Source of the DNA: Caulobacter sp.
GTDB taxonomy: Bacteria; Pseudomonadota; Alphaproteobacteria; Caulobacterales; Caulobacteraceae
NCBI GenBank assembly: GCA_030678995.1
Contig: JAUXTQ010000052.1
Location: 62,001-126,000, forward strand
Length of the DNA: 64,000 nt
Reading direction: 5' to 3'
The translations under genes and the position numbers were made by a program. Shown one piece after another: positions 22,776 through 29,909 of this stretch. Under the pieces are notes generated by a model. That model saw only the letters and a program-made list of their open reading frames with translations. It did not search any database and had not been told where the DNA came from. Every line of letters begins with the position of its first letter. Within the stretch, counting starts at the first letter, position 1.

Positions 22776-23093
22776 TCAGCCCTCCGGGTCAGTGCTGGGG
22801 GTCCAGCGGCCGCAGCGGGTGCAGATGTCGAAGGCGGCGCCCGTGTCGTCGTGGTGGAAGTCGTCGTCGATGTGGCCCTGCAGGGCGCACCAGGGCCGTT
22901 TCCACCCCGCCCGGGGGAAGTGGGGCAGGACGAGGAAGTCGGCGGCCACCAGCAGGGCCCACAGCGCCGCCCCGGCCAGCACGATCCAGAAGGCCGGGAT
23001 GCCGATGGCGAAGATCAGGTCCGTCAGCGGGGCCGGCAGGAGGCCTGGGACGTCGGGTGCGAGGGGCGGGTGCGGGGCGAGGATCGGCAACAC
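22776..23093 (-). CDS. small membrane protein with C-terminal zinc-ribbon-like Cys/His set
   Basis: 105 residues. One or two membrane segments are present (LTDLIFAIGIPAFWIVLAG and AALWALLVAADFLVL). The cytoplasmic tail has Cys/His residues (WCALQGHIDDD, FDICTRCGRW) that resemble the CxxC zinc-ribbon found in many small phage proteins. Lies 4 nt after the GapR-like gene. Function unknown; an inner-membrane location is likely. Confidence 0.55.
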   Translation of the reverse strand: MLPILAPHPPLAPDVPGLLPAPLTDLIFAIGIPAFWIVLAGAALWALLVAADFLVLPHFPRAGWKRPWCALQGHIDDDFHHDDTGAAFDICTRCGRWTPSTDPEG

Positions 23094-23097
23094 CGGC

Positions 23098-23424
23098 TCA
23101 CACCTCGCCGCTGGCGGAGAGGTAGAGGTCGATCAGGGCTTCCTCTTCCTGCCGTTTGGCGCGGTCCATCTTGCGGATGCGGACCACCTTGCGGATGATC
23201 TTGACGTCGAAGCCGTTGCCCTTGGCCTCGGCATAGACCTCTTTCAGGTCGGCCATGACGGCGGCGCGGTCTTCCTCGAGCCGCTCGATGCGCTCGATCA
23301 GCGACTTGAGCTGGCCGTTGGCGGTGGGAGACAGGCGATCGGCGGCGGCCCGCATGGCCCCCACGGTCGTGTCGACAGACGGCCCGCCGGGCGTGGAAAT
23401 GCGGACGTGGGTCTCGTCACTCAT
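23098..23424 (-). CDS. gapR-like: GapR/DUF2312-family DNA-binding protein
   Basis: 108 residues. Residues 35-103 are the GapR domain: QLKSLIERIERLEEDRAAVM, then DLKEVYAEAKGNGFDVKIIR and KVVRIRKMDRAKRQEEEA, a coiled-coil dimer with a basic DNA-binding surface. In Caulobacter, GapR is an essential nucleoid protein that binds overtwisted, often AT-rich DNA and assists replication. The phage copy has a 30-residue N-terminal extension. It starts inside the end of the ParB-like gene (8-nt overlap). It may guide phage replication or compete with host GapR. Confidence 0.9.
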   Translation of the reverse strand: MSDETHVRISTPGGPSVDTTVGAMRAAADRLSPTANGQLKSLIERIERLEEDRAAVMADLKEVYAEAKGNGFDVKIIRKVVRIRKMDRAKRQEEEALIDLYLSASGEV

Positions 23425-25651
23425 GGTCGTCGGTCTCCAGCCCCGCCTTCGCCGCGGCCGGGACGTATTCGGCGGCGGTGAACAGGGCGCGTTGCAGGGC
23501 GGCGGCGGGGTCCGCCAGGGCGAGGGTGGCGGCGGCGGTCGCGTCCTCGTCGTCGGCGGCGAGGACGGCGTTGATGGCGTCGAACGCCGCGCCGGCGGTC
23601 AGCCACAGGCCGGTGAGGGCCTCGCGCATCAGGCGGACGGGGTTGAGATCGGCGGGGGCCGTCGCTGGCGGGGCCGGTGCTGATTCGGGTTCGGGTTCGG
23701 GCGGCGCGCCGGCGCCGTTGGGCCCGTCCTCCGAAGCCCGATCTTCGGGCGAGGGAGGATTCAGCCAGGCGGTGGCGTAGCTGGAGCCCGCGTCGGTGAC
23801 GCCGGCGTGGGCCTGGGCGTCGAACACGTCGCCGATGTCGACGCCGTCCGGATGGGTGGCCGCCAGCCGTTCGCAGGCCGCCGTGGTCAGGGTGACCAGA
23901 AAGCCCACGCCGGTCTGGCGTTGGGCGAAGCTGATCCATCCGGGCATCAGGCTGCTGGCGACCGGATCGGTGTTGAAGCCGTCGGCCGTGGCCCCGCGGA
24001 TCGCCCCGCCGCGCGTCGTCTCGCCCGCCGTGCTGATCTTGTGGGCCACCTCGACCAGGATCAGGTGCTGGCGGGGGGTGAGGGTTTGGGGCGCGGGTTC
24101 GCGCGCGGGTTCGGGGGCCGGCGCCGCCGGGGCCGAAACACCGGCCAGCCGCAGCAGGTGATCGGGCAGGGGGTCGCTGTCGTCATCGTCCGCCAGGTCC
24201 CCCCCGGAAGCCGGCGAGGGGCCGGCCTCCGGGAGGGTTTCGCCGCCCTGCGTCGGGGGAGGCGGCGGCGGCGAAGGGTGGGCCGAACCGGGTTCGGGTT
24301 CAGGTGCGGAGGGCTCGCCCTCCGAAGCCCCCGAAGGGGGCGCAGGAGGGTTGAGGAAGTCCGTCGCGGCCATGCCCTGGGGCAGACTGGCCGCGCCCAT
24401 CGGGCCCAGGGCGTCGATCCGCGCGGCGTCGAGGATGCCCTGGGCCGGATCGGGGCCGTCCTCGACATCGGGATACCAGCCCTGGGCGATCAGCCAGTCG
24501 ATGGCCCGGGGGCGCAGGCGGGCGGCCGGTGCGCGGCCGGGCTTGAAGTCCCCGCGTTCGATCAGGTCCAGCTCGTGGGCGATATCCAGCACCCCGCCGG
24601 GCGGGTGGAAGGCGATGGGAACCCAGCTGTCCGTCTCGCCATCAACCTCGGCGATGAACGCCATTTCCAGCAGCAGCAGCCGCAGACGGGGGGTCTTCTC
24701 CAGCGCCGTGACATGGCGGGGGGTCTTCACGCTGTCGCGCAGCTGGGTCCAGGTGAAGGCGTCCGGGTCTGTGCGCACGGTCGAGCCGCGCTCAGCGATG
24801 CGGCGCTGGCTCTCCACATAGCGGGCCTTGTCGGCGGGGTCGGCCTCGAGGGCGACCTTGATCCGTTCCTGCACCCAGCGTTCGCCGCTGGGGCCGGTCT
24901 TGCCGATCTCGCCCGCCACCTGGGTGGGGGTCAGGTTCTCCGCCTCGGCGATGGCCAGCAGATCCTCGGCCGCCTCCAGATCGTCCAGGTCCGCGCGCTG
25001 GATGTTCTCCACCAGGGCCGCCTTGCGGGCGGCGATGTCGTCGCCGTCGAACACCAGGCAGGGGAAGGCATGGTCCGCGTCGATCCAGCCGCGCTCCGCC
25101 GCCAGCCGCCAGCCCGCGTGGCGGCGGTGGCCGATCAGCAGCCGCCATGGCCCGCCGTCCGCCAGCGGCGGGCGCACCGTGACCGGCTGCAGGATGCCCT
25201 GGCCGCCGCCGTCCAGAGAGGCGCGGATCGAGGCGGCCATCTCTTCGATGTCCAGATCCAGCAGGCCCGATCGGGTGCGGGGGTTGGCCGGGTTCGGCTG
25301 GATGTCGACCCAGCGCAGGGTGACGCCGCCGGGCGGCGGGTTCGACAGGACCGGGCCGGCGGCCGGGCGCCCCGCCGCGCGGTCCAGGGCGGCCAGCGCC
25401 GCCGCTCCGGCGGGGGTCAGTACGGGGCGGTGGGTGGGCGCACCGTCGGCCCAGGTGATCAGGCCCTCGCCCTGAAGGCTCTCCAGCGCCTTGTTGATGT
25501 TGCGCACGTCCCGCCCGGCGGCCTCGGCCAGGGCGGTCAGGGTGTCGTGCGGTTCGGCGGCGGCGGCGAGGATGGCCCGCAGAACCGGCTCGGCGGTGAC
25601 CGCCAGGGCGGTCAGGACGGGGGCGGGCGGGGTTGGCGTGTGGGCGTTCAT
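23417..25651 (-). CDS. large ParB-like nuclease/CTPase-domain protein with winged helix
   Basis: 744 residues from the ATG at 25651. The N-terminus has a MarR-like winged helix (about 30-75: LTALAEAAGRDVRNINKALE). The ParB/Srx domain spans about 110-270 with WVDIQPNPANPRTR and LIGHRRHAGW (the GxRR signature), then ENIQRADLDDLEAAEDL and a helix-turn-helix (LTPTQVAGEIGKTG). The C-terminal 450 residues alternate disordered Pro/Glu-rich linkers with two small domains (about 485-600 and 680-740). Phage ParB-like proteins bind or nick DNA. Possible ligand: the dispersed palindromes of this phage. Confidence 0.85.
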   Translation of the reverse strand: MNAHTPTPPAPVLTALAVTAEPVLRAILAAAAEPHDTLTALAEAAGRDVRNINKALESLQGEGLITWADGAPTHRPVLTPAGAAALAALDRAAGRPAAGPVLSNPPPGGVTLRWVDIQPNPANPRTRSGLLDLDIEEMAASIRASLDGGGQGILQPVTVRPPLADGGPWRLLIGHRRHAGWRLAAERGWIDADHAFPCLVFDGDDIAARKAALVENIQRADLDDLEAAEDLLAIAEAENLTPTQVAGEIGKTGPSGERWVQERIKVALEADPADKARYVESQRRIAERGSTVRTDPDAFTWTQLRDSVKTPRHVTALEKTPRLRLLLLEMAFIAEVDGETDSWVPIAFHPPGGVLDIAHELDLIERGDFKPGRAPAARLRPRAIDWLIAQGWYPDVEDGPDPAQGILDAARIDALGPMGAASLPQGMAATDFLNPPAPPSGASEGEPSAPEPEPGSAHPSPPPPPPTQGGETLPEAGPSPASGGDLADDDDSDPLPDHLLRLAGVSAPAAPAPEPAREPAPQTLTPRQHLILVEVAHKISTAGETTRGGAIRGATADGFNTDPVASSLMPGWISFAQRQTGVGFLVTLTTAACERLAATHPDGVDIGDVFDAQAHAGVTDAGSSYATAWLNPPSPEDRASEDGPNGAGAPPEPEPESAPAPPATAPADLNPVRLMREALTGLWLTAGAAFDAINAVLAADDEDATAAATLALADPAAALQRALFTAAEYVPAAAKAGLETDDHE
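24283..24297. repeat. dispersed palindrome copy 1
   Basis: CCGAACC-G-GGTTCGG, a perfect 7-1-7 palindrome inside the disordered linker of the ParB-like gene (read there as Glu-Pro-Gly-Ser). Confidence 0.7.
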
Positions 25652-25653
25652 GG

Positions 25654-25860
25654 TCAGCCTTGATCGGAGTGAGGAACGAAGCGGGCGGCGCGCCACATGC
25701 CGTCCTTGCCGCGCAGGATGACCCGGCCGGGAAAGGCGGTGGCGACGGTGACGATCTCGCCATCGGTGAACGGCGGGCGTTTGGCCTTGCCGGCGAGGGA
25801 ATAGCCGGCGGCGTCGACCACGCGCAGGGCCTGGCCGGGGCGATAGGCGGCGGCGGTCAT
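25654..25860 (-). CDS. small hypothetical phage protein
   Basis: 68 residues from the ATG at 25860, which overlaps the stop of the preceding gene (ATGA). It looks like a small SH3-like barrel: YRPGQALRVVDAAG, DGEIVTVATAF, GRVILRGKDGMWRAARFVP. Such folds in phages bind DNA or small ligands; nothing more specific is seen. Ends 2 nt before the ParB-like gene. Confidence 0.6.
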   Translation of the reverse strand: MTAAAYRPGQALRVVDAAGYSLAGKAKRPPFTDGEIVTVATAFPGRVILRGKDGMWRAARFVPHSDQG

Positions 25861-26102
25861 CCGTAGCGGGCCTTCCACCAGACGGCGAACACCAGCATGG
25901 CGACGATCCATGCGCCCGCCGCCCATCCGGCCAGGCGGCGGGCCGACTGGTGACGGGCGTCGGCGGCCAGCCGGGCCGCGTGGGGCGCCGCGTCGAAACC
26001 CGGCAGGGACAGCAGGTCGATGTCGCCCTGGCGCAGGGACAGCTGGCGGCCCCGGCGCCGATCGTCGAGACGGCGGCGGACGGCCAAACCGCGGCCGGTC
26101 AT
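25857..26102 (-). CDS. small protein with C-terminal membrane helix
   Basis: 81 residues from the ATG at 26102. The first 55 residues are basic (RRRLDDRRRGRQ). The last 20 form one membrane helix, LAGWAAGAWIVAMLVFAVWW. Start and stop each overlap neighbours by 4 nt (ATGA), so it is a genuine operon member. Probably an inner-membrane tail-anchored protein; role unknown. Confidence 0.6.
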   Translation of the reverse strand: MTGRGLAVRRRLDDRRRGRQLSLRQGDIDLLSLPGFDAAPHAARLAADARHQSARRLAGWAAGAWIVAMLVFAVWWKARYG

Positions 26103-26557
26103 CGGCCCGCCCCCATGGTCTGCTGTCGCCGCAGCTGGTCCAGCGCCGCGCGGCAATCGGCGGCGGTCAGGCCGTCGACCACGATGGCCTCCGGCGCGGT
26201 CGGATCGGAAAGGTAGAGCCGCACTTCGCCCGCGTCCGTATCGTCACGGGCCGACAGGTCCCAGGGGCGGCGGCCCGTGCGCTCCAGCACATGGCGCATG
26301 GCCTGGACCGGGGTGGCCCCATAGAGGGTCGCCCAGCGGCAGGGATCGCCCAGCCGGGCCGTGGCCGGGATGCCCGGGGTGAACAGCGTCCAGTGGATCG
26401 AGACGTCGCGGCGGGTGGTCAGGTCTGGCTGGACCGCCGGGGCCGGCGCCGGGGTGAGCGGAGGATTGTGGGCGGCAGTGGGGCGGCGCGCCTCGTTCGG
26501 ATCGGGGGCCAGCGGCAGGTCCCGGCTTCCGCCGGGATGAGCGGAAAACTGAAGCAT
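26099..26557 (-). CDS. hypothetical phage protein, first gene of left operon
   Basis: About 152 residues if started at the ATG at 26557; the start is unsure because a repeat-like hairpin (26520-26537) lies in the N-terminal part. The C-terminal half is compact and probably folded: IHWTLFTPGIPATARLGDPC, YGATPVQAMRHVLERTGRRP, EVRLYLSDPTAPEAIVVDGL, ending in a helix. Not recognised. Its stop overlaps the next start (ATGA). Confidence 0.55.
   Translation of the reverse strand: MLQFSAHPGGSRDLPLAPDPNEARRPTAAHNPPLTPAPAPAVQPDLTTRRDVSIHWTLFTPGIPATARLGDPCRWATLYGATPVQAMRHVLERTGRRPWDLSARDDTDAGEVRLYLSDPTAPEAIVVDGLTAADCRAALDQLRRQQTMGAGR
26520..26537. repeat. REP-like hairpin TCCCGGC-TTCC-GCCGGGA
   Basis: A 7-bp perfect inverted repeat with a TTCC loop. 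The sequence around it (ATCCCGGCGGAAGCCGGGAC on the minus strand) is of the type seen as repetitive extragenic palindromes in alphaproteobacterial genomes. Only one copy was noticed here. Confidence 0.45.
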
Positions 26558-26691
26558 GGGGAACGGTCCCATCCCGCGTCGGGTCTTTGGGGGGGTGTCT
26601 GCAAACACGGCCGTGGGGGCCGTCTCGACGCCTGATCCACCTCCACGACAACCGGCCCATCCGGCTGTCGCCCCGACGCGGGATGAGGGGG

Positions 26692-26733
26692 AATGAAGGG
26701 CTGTTCTTTAACCGTGTCAATAGCACATGACAC
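26692..26733 (-). promoter_or_regulatory. left early promoter and operator (PL/OL-like)
   Basis: On the minus strand a consensus -35 TTGACA (complement of 26715-26720) is 17 nt from TTCATT (complement of 26692-26697). It overlaps an inverted repeat GTGTCA (26714-26719) / TGACAC (26728-26733). It fires toward the whole early-left operon and should be the repressor-controlled left promoter. Confidence 0.6.
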
Positions 26734-26804
26734 GATAACGTGGAAACTGGCTTGCGCTTGCGGGTTCGTCCTGACCGCCCGATACTGCCGACCGGAGGTG
26801 GCGC

Positions 26805-27236
26805 ATGGAGATATTGCTGCTGGCGCTGGTGCTGGGGGTCATCCCCGCGGCGATCGCCAATTCAAAGGGCCACGAGTTCTTCGCCTGGTACGTCTATGGT
26901 GTGCCGCTGTTCATCGTCGCCCTGATCCACAGCCTGGTACTTAAGCCGGACCGGGAGCATCTCGACCGGGAGGCCCTGGCTGGCGGCGCGATGAAGAAGT
27001 GCGGGGCCTGCGCCGAGCTGATCCGCGGCGAGGCTGTGATCTGCCGCTACTGCGGGACCGCCCAGGCGGGGCCCGCGGTAGAGCCCGCGGCGACGGCGGC
27101 GCGGGCGGCGCCTGAGGCAGACGGCCTGACGTCGGCGCTCGACCGGCTGACGGCCATTGTGGAGGCGCGTCCGATTGCCTTTGCGATCCTCACGCTAGTC
27201 TTGCTCGTGTTGGCGGTCGCCTGGGCGGCCCCCTAG
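26805..27236 (+). CDS. membrane zinc-ribbon protein in the immunity region
   Basis: 143 residues. Two N-terminal membrane helices (ILLLALVLGVIPAAIA and YVYGVPLFIVALIHSLVL) are followed by a zinc ribbon, KKCGACAELIRGEAVICRYCG. Then comes an Ala/Glu-rich linker and a third helix, PIAFAILTLVLLVLAVAWA. It is on the plus strand, against the left operon and convergent with the repressor gene (4-nt overlap of stops). A lone, oppositely oriented gene beside the repressor is typical of lysogenic-conversion or superinfection-exclusion genes. The function is inferred from place only. Confidence 0.65.
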   Translation: MEILLLALVLGVIPAAIANSKGHEFFAWYVYGVPLFIVALIHSLVLKPDREHLDREALAGGAMKKCGACAELIRGEAVICRYCGTAQAGPAVEPAATAARAAPEADGLTSALDRLTAIVEARPIAFAILTLVLLVLAVAWAAP

Positions 27237-27757
27237 TTCGCCGCCCGGCTGCGGGCGGTCTGGATGAACATGCTCAGGTACCGTTCCAGCTCGTCGATCG
27301 CCTCGACCGGCATACGGGTCGGATAGACCAGCACGGCGTCGCCGGTCTGCAGCGGGAAGACCGCCTGGCGCTGATCCTCCAGTTCATAAACCTTGCCGGC
27401 GCGCTCGCGCATGCCCGCGGCGGCGCGGGCGGCGATCCGCACCGAGCCGCCATGCTCGGCCACCTTCTGGCGGGCCATGCGCAGGGCCTCGGGCGTGGCC
27501 CCAAGTGCGCTGAGCAGGCGGCGCTGAACGTCCGGTTCGAGGATTCCCTTCACCCGCCCGGCCTCGTGAGCGTGCCATGCCTGTCGTGAAAACGGCGGGC
27601 GGCACCGCTCGCCGGCTTCCTCTTGGGTCAGCTTGGCTTCCTCGCGGAGGACGGCCAGGGCCTGTCCCAGCAGGCGCATTTCGGTGTGGGTGTCGGTGAC
27701 GTCGTTCACCGGAGAAGGATGCCTAAACGGCATTCGAGTGGCGAGCGACAGGTTCAC
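27233..27757 (-). CDS. phage repressor (XRE-type helix-turn-helix)
   Basis: Up to 174 residues; starts at 27757, 27733 or 27676 are possible. Residues 27-80 form an XRE-like HTH: LGQALAVLREEAKLTQEEAG, then FSRQAWHAHEAGRVKGI. The C-terminal part (VYELEDQRQAVFPLQTGDAV) is short, with no LexA/CI-type Ala-Gly cleavage site or Ser-Lys dyad visible, so induction may not use RecA-driven self-cleavage. Position between the two operator regions and opposite polarity to the cro-position gene support the role of lysogenic repressor. Confidence 0.78.
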   Translation of the reverse strand: MNLSLATRMPFRHPSPVNDVTDTHTEMRLLGQALAVLREEAKLTQEEAGERCRPPFSRQAWHAHEAGRVKGILEPDVQRRLLSALGATPEALRMARQKVAEHGGSVRIAARAAAGMRERAGKVYELEDQRQAVFPLQTGDAVLVYPTRMPVEAIDELERYLSMFIQTARSRAAN

Positions 27758-27781
27758 GGACGGCCATATGCTACGATCTGA

Positions 27782-27832
27782 TTGACAAGGTCAACCGACG
27801 CACCTTAGCCCAATGCGTCCATGACACTGTCA
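27782..27832. promoter_or_regulatory. right operator/promoter region (OR/PR-like)
   Basis: Two palindromes lie between the repressor and cro-position genes: TTGAC-AAG-GTCAA (27782-27794) and TGACA-C-TGTCA (27822-27832, overlapping the start codon at 27821). TTGACA at 27782 is a consensus -35 for the rightward promoter (weak -10 TTAGCC 17 nt on). On the minus strand TTGACC-17-GCATAT could serve the repressor. Confidence 0.6.
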
Positions 27833-28147
27833 AATCCGGTTCCGCCCGCCGCTGCCCGCTCCGCCGTCCGCCCCGCCGCCGGCGCGCACCGCCCCGCCTT
27901 CTGGCGGTGGGCGCAGCTGGAAGAGCGGAAGCTGCGCGCCATCGCCGAGGGGCTGACCGAACTGCTGCCCGAGGGGCAGACGGTCAGCTATGGCACCGTG
28001 TTCAACTGGATGCTGCCGTGGAACGACCCGCGACGGCTCGACCCGTCTGATCCCCAGAAAGCCGCCATCGAGACCCTGACCGCCGGCGCGGTCACCGCCG
28101 CCGACGGCTGGCTGGCCCCGGCGCAGCAGGACGGGTGGGCGGGATGA
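27821..28147 (+). CDS. small protein in the cro position
   Basis: 108 residues. After a Pro/Ala-rich start come two helical segments: FWRWAQLEERKLRAIAEGLT and LPEGQTVSYGTVFNWMLPWN, the second resembling the recognition part of an HTH. It is the first rightward gene after the repressor and its start codon sits in an operator, so a Cro-like role is plausible. No family is recognised. The stop overlaps the next start. Confidence 0.55.
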   Translation: MTLSNPVPPAAARSAVRPAAGAHRPAFWRWAQLEERKLRAIAEGLTELLPEGQTVSYGTVFNWMLPWNDPRRLDPSDPQKAAIETLTAGAVTAADGWLAPAQQDGWAG

Positions 28148-28416
28148 GCGGGATGACGCGCCGGCAGGTGAGGCGACTGGTCGCTCGGGAGCTGGCGCGG
28201 CGCGTGCTCAGCGGCGGGCGGATGATTGGCCGCCTGACCGGCGGCGCCGAGATCAGGTCGGCCCATCCCCTTCTGCGAGCGGCGCGCGCCGTGGCCGGGC
28301 GGAAGCCGCCCGATGCAGCAGCGCCAGCATATGCCGAGCCGTCTCCGGATCATCCTCCGGGGTCAGGGGGCCGGTCAGCGCCGCTTCCGCCGCGAGGAAA
28401 TCCTCATGGCTCATAA
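28144..28416 (+). CDS. small basic hypothetical protein
   Basis: 90 residues from an ATG overlapping the preceding stop (ATGA). N-terminal half is strongly basic and helical (MTRRQVRRLVARELARRVL). The last 55 residues overlap a convergent gene on the minus strand (28253-28486) and are Pro/Gly-rich, so the true protein may effectively be the first half. Unknown function. Confidence 0.4.
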   Translation: MSGMTRRQVRRLVARELARRVLSGGRMIGRLTGGAEIRSAHPLLRAARAVAGRKPPDAAAPAYAEPSPDHPPGSGGRSAPLPPRGNPHGS

Positions 28417-28486
28417 TCCTGGACAGGGCGTAGGCGAGTGTCGCCTCGATGGCCGCCAGCCGGTGCGAGGATGCGGGATCGTTCAT
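28253..28486 (-). CDS. small helical hypothetical protein
   Basis: 77 residues. The sequence looks coding: HRLAAIEATLAYALSRIMSH, then DFLAAEAALTGPLTPEDDPE and a helix TARHMLALLHRA, with codon use like neighbouring genes. It forms a two-gene minus-strand unit with 28516-28713, isolated among rightward genes. No family recognised. Confidence 0.55.
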   Translation of the reverse strand: MNDPASSHRLAAIEATLAYALSRIMSHEDFLAAEAALTGPLTPEDDPETARHMLALLHRAASARPRRAPLAEGDGPT

Positions 28487-28515
28487 GGCCCGCGACCCTG
28501 CCGTGAGTCCGCGCC

Positions 28516-28713
28516 TCAATCCACCACCCCCCGCACATGCCGCGCATGCTCGCCGACCGCGCGCAGTTCGATCGCGGCGCTGTCGAGCTGGGCCAGCAGG
28601 CCCCAGACGGCGGTGCGCAGGGCGGTGGCTCTGGCCGCCTCGGCGGCGGCGGCCTCGGCGCGCAGGCGTTCCACCACGCGGCGCGCGACCGCGTCGATCT
28701 GTTCGGGCGTCAT
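28516..28713 (-). CDS. small coiled-coil protein
   Basis: 65 residues, almost entirely helical and Ala/Arg/Glu-rich: TPEQIDAVARRVVERLRAEA, then LLAQLDSAAIELRAVGEHAR. Likely a short coiled coil. First gene of a small minus-strand pair. The 174 nt upstream (28714-28887) hold no other gene and must contain the promoters of this pair and possibly of the rightward genes. Confidence 0.55.
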   Translation of the reverse strand: MTPEQIDAVARRVVERLRAEAAAAEAARATALRTAVWGLLAQLDSAAIELRAVGEHARHVRGVVD

Positions 28714-28887
28714 GGGTCATCCCCCCCAGGATGTGATGTTGCCGGTCAGTCTTCGTCGCCGCGATCCAAGCCGTCCCTCGCGGCGGAGTCGAGTGGGTGC
28801 GCAAGGTCGCGCGTGCGGTTCCGGCGCGTGTGTTGCCCGGGCGACTCAACCTGAAATGAGCCGCCGGCCTGCGTTCGGGGGCCGGCC

Positions 28888-29316
28888 ATGACCCGGTACG
28901 GCCCTGGCGGTCACGTTCGCAAGTATCGCCCGCCCGTGGGCGGCGGGGCGCCCGGTCTGAAGGCCGAACCGCGCTGCGTGCCAGAGCATGAGGCGCGGCG
29001 GCTGTGGCGGGCGGTGTGCGCCGCCGCCATGGCCGACGCCGGTGATCCGGACGCGCCGCCGCAGCGGCTGACCCAGGCATTGAGCGCGCTGGGCAAGGCC
29101 GGCTTTCCCCTGGCCGGGGCCGACATGCGGCTGGATTTTGTGCGCGGGGTCGAGGGGCAGATGCGCGCCTTTGCCCGGGCCGGCAGTTACGAGACCCGCC
29201 GGGCCGTGGCCGGCCTGGTGATCGCCGGGGCCGGATACCTGGAGCGGTTGCTGCTGGACCAGGGCGCGGACATCGCCGCCGTCGCCCGCGCGCGGATGGG
29301 GCAGCGGGACGACTGA
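28888..29316 (+). CDS. hypothetical phage protein
   Basis: 142 residues. Begins TRYGPGGHVRKYRPPVGGGA (basic, extended) and continues with helices ARRLWRAVCAAAMADAG, RLTQALSALGKAGFPLAG and RRAVAGLVIAGAGYLERLLL. No known family seen. Its last base is the first base of the next gene's start codon, so it belongs to the rightward replication/modification operon. Confidence 0.6.
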   Translation: MTRYGPGGHVRKYRPPVGGGAPGLKAEPRCVPEHEARRLWRAVCAAAMADAGDPDAPPQRLTQALSALGKAGFPLAGADMRLDFVRGVEGQMRAFARAGSYETRRAVAGLVIAGAGYLERLLLDQGADIAAVARARMGQRDD

Positions 29317-29909
29317 TGAAAACCGGGGCGGGCGTTCATATCCAGCAGACCGGCGACAGCGGTTTCGGCGCCGGCATGGCCCCGGCCCGGCGCGAGGGCC
29401 CCGGTATCGAGGACATCCGCAAGGCCATGGCGTTCCGCGAGCGGTTCGGCGGCGGCTGGCTGGCCGCCGCGCGGGTGGTCGGTTGCACCGAGCACGCCCT
29501 GAGGCTGGCCTGTGATCCCGCCTATCGGCCCGTGCATGCCCCGGCCCGGGCGGTGGGCGGCTATCGGCCGGCGCCCTCGGCAACGAAGGCCGGGGCGGCG
29601 GAGCGGGTCGGCGGGACGCGGGTGCTGAAGGAGCGTGGGCCGCGCGAGCGGGGGCCGGGGTCCCTGCCCGCCGGGGTGCTGGTCGCCCTGGCCGACAGCC
29701 CGATGGGCAGCACGGCCCTGGGTATGCGGCTGGGCCGCGACAAGACCGCCATCAACGGGGCGCTGAAGCCGCTGAAAGCCGAGGGCCTGGCCGTCGACAC
29801 GCTGATGGGCGACGGCCGCGCGCTGCGCTGGAGCCTGACGCGGGCCGGCGTGGCCGAGGCTGAACGGCTGAGGGATTTGATCGAGCAGAGCGAGGACTGT
29901 GCCGAATGA
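29316..29909 (+). CDS. winged-helix phage regulator
   Basis: 197 residues with two DNA-binding-like parts. Residues 33-70 (IRKAMAFRERFGGGWLAAAR then VVGCTEHALRLAC) resemble a Tc1/terminase-type HTH. Residues 115-190 are a MarR-like winged helix: LVALADSPMGSTALGMRLGR, INGALKPLKAEGLA, then RALRWSLTRAGVAEAERL. A Gly/Arg-rich linker joins them. Overlaps the methyltransferase start by 4 nt. Possibly a transcription regulator of the operon. Confidence 0.6.
   Translation: MKTGAGVHIQQTGDSGFGAGMAPARREGPGIEDIRKAMAFRERFGGGWLAAARVVGCTEHALRLACDPAYRPVHAPARAVGGYRPAPSATKAGAAERVGGTRVLKERGPRERGPGSLPAGVLVALADSPMGSTALGMRLGRDKTAINGALKPLKAEGLAVDTLMGDGRALRWSLTRAGVAEAERLRDLIEQSEDCAE

Noticed and set aside
26805-27236. 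Naming the membrane zinc-ribbon gene as a known exclusion (rex- or sie-type) gene
   Set aside because: Only position supports this; strand and domain content differ from rex, and no known sie motif is seen.
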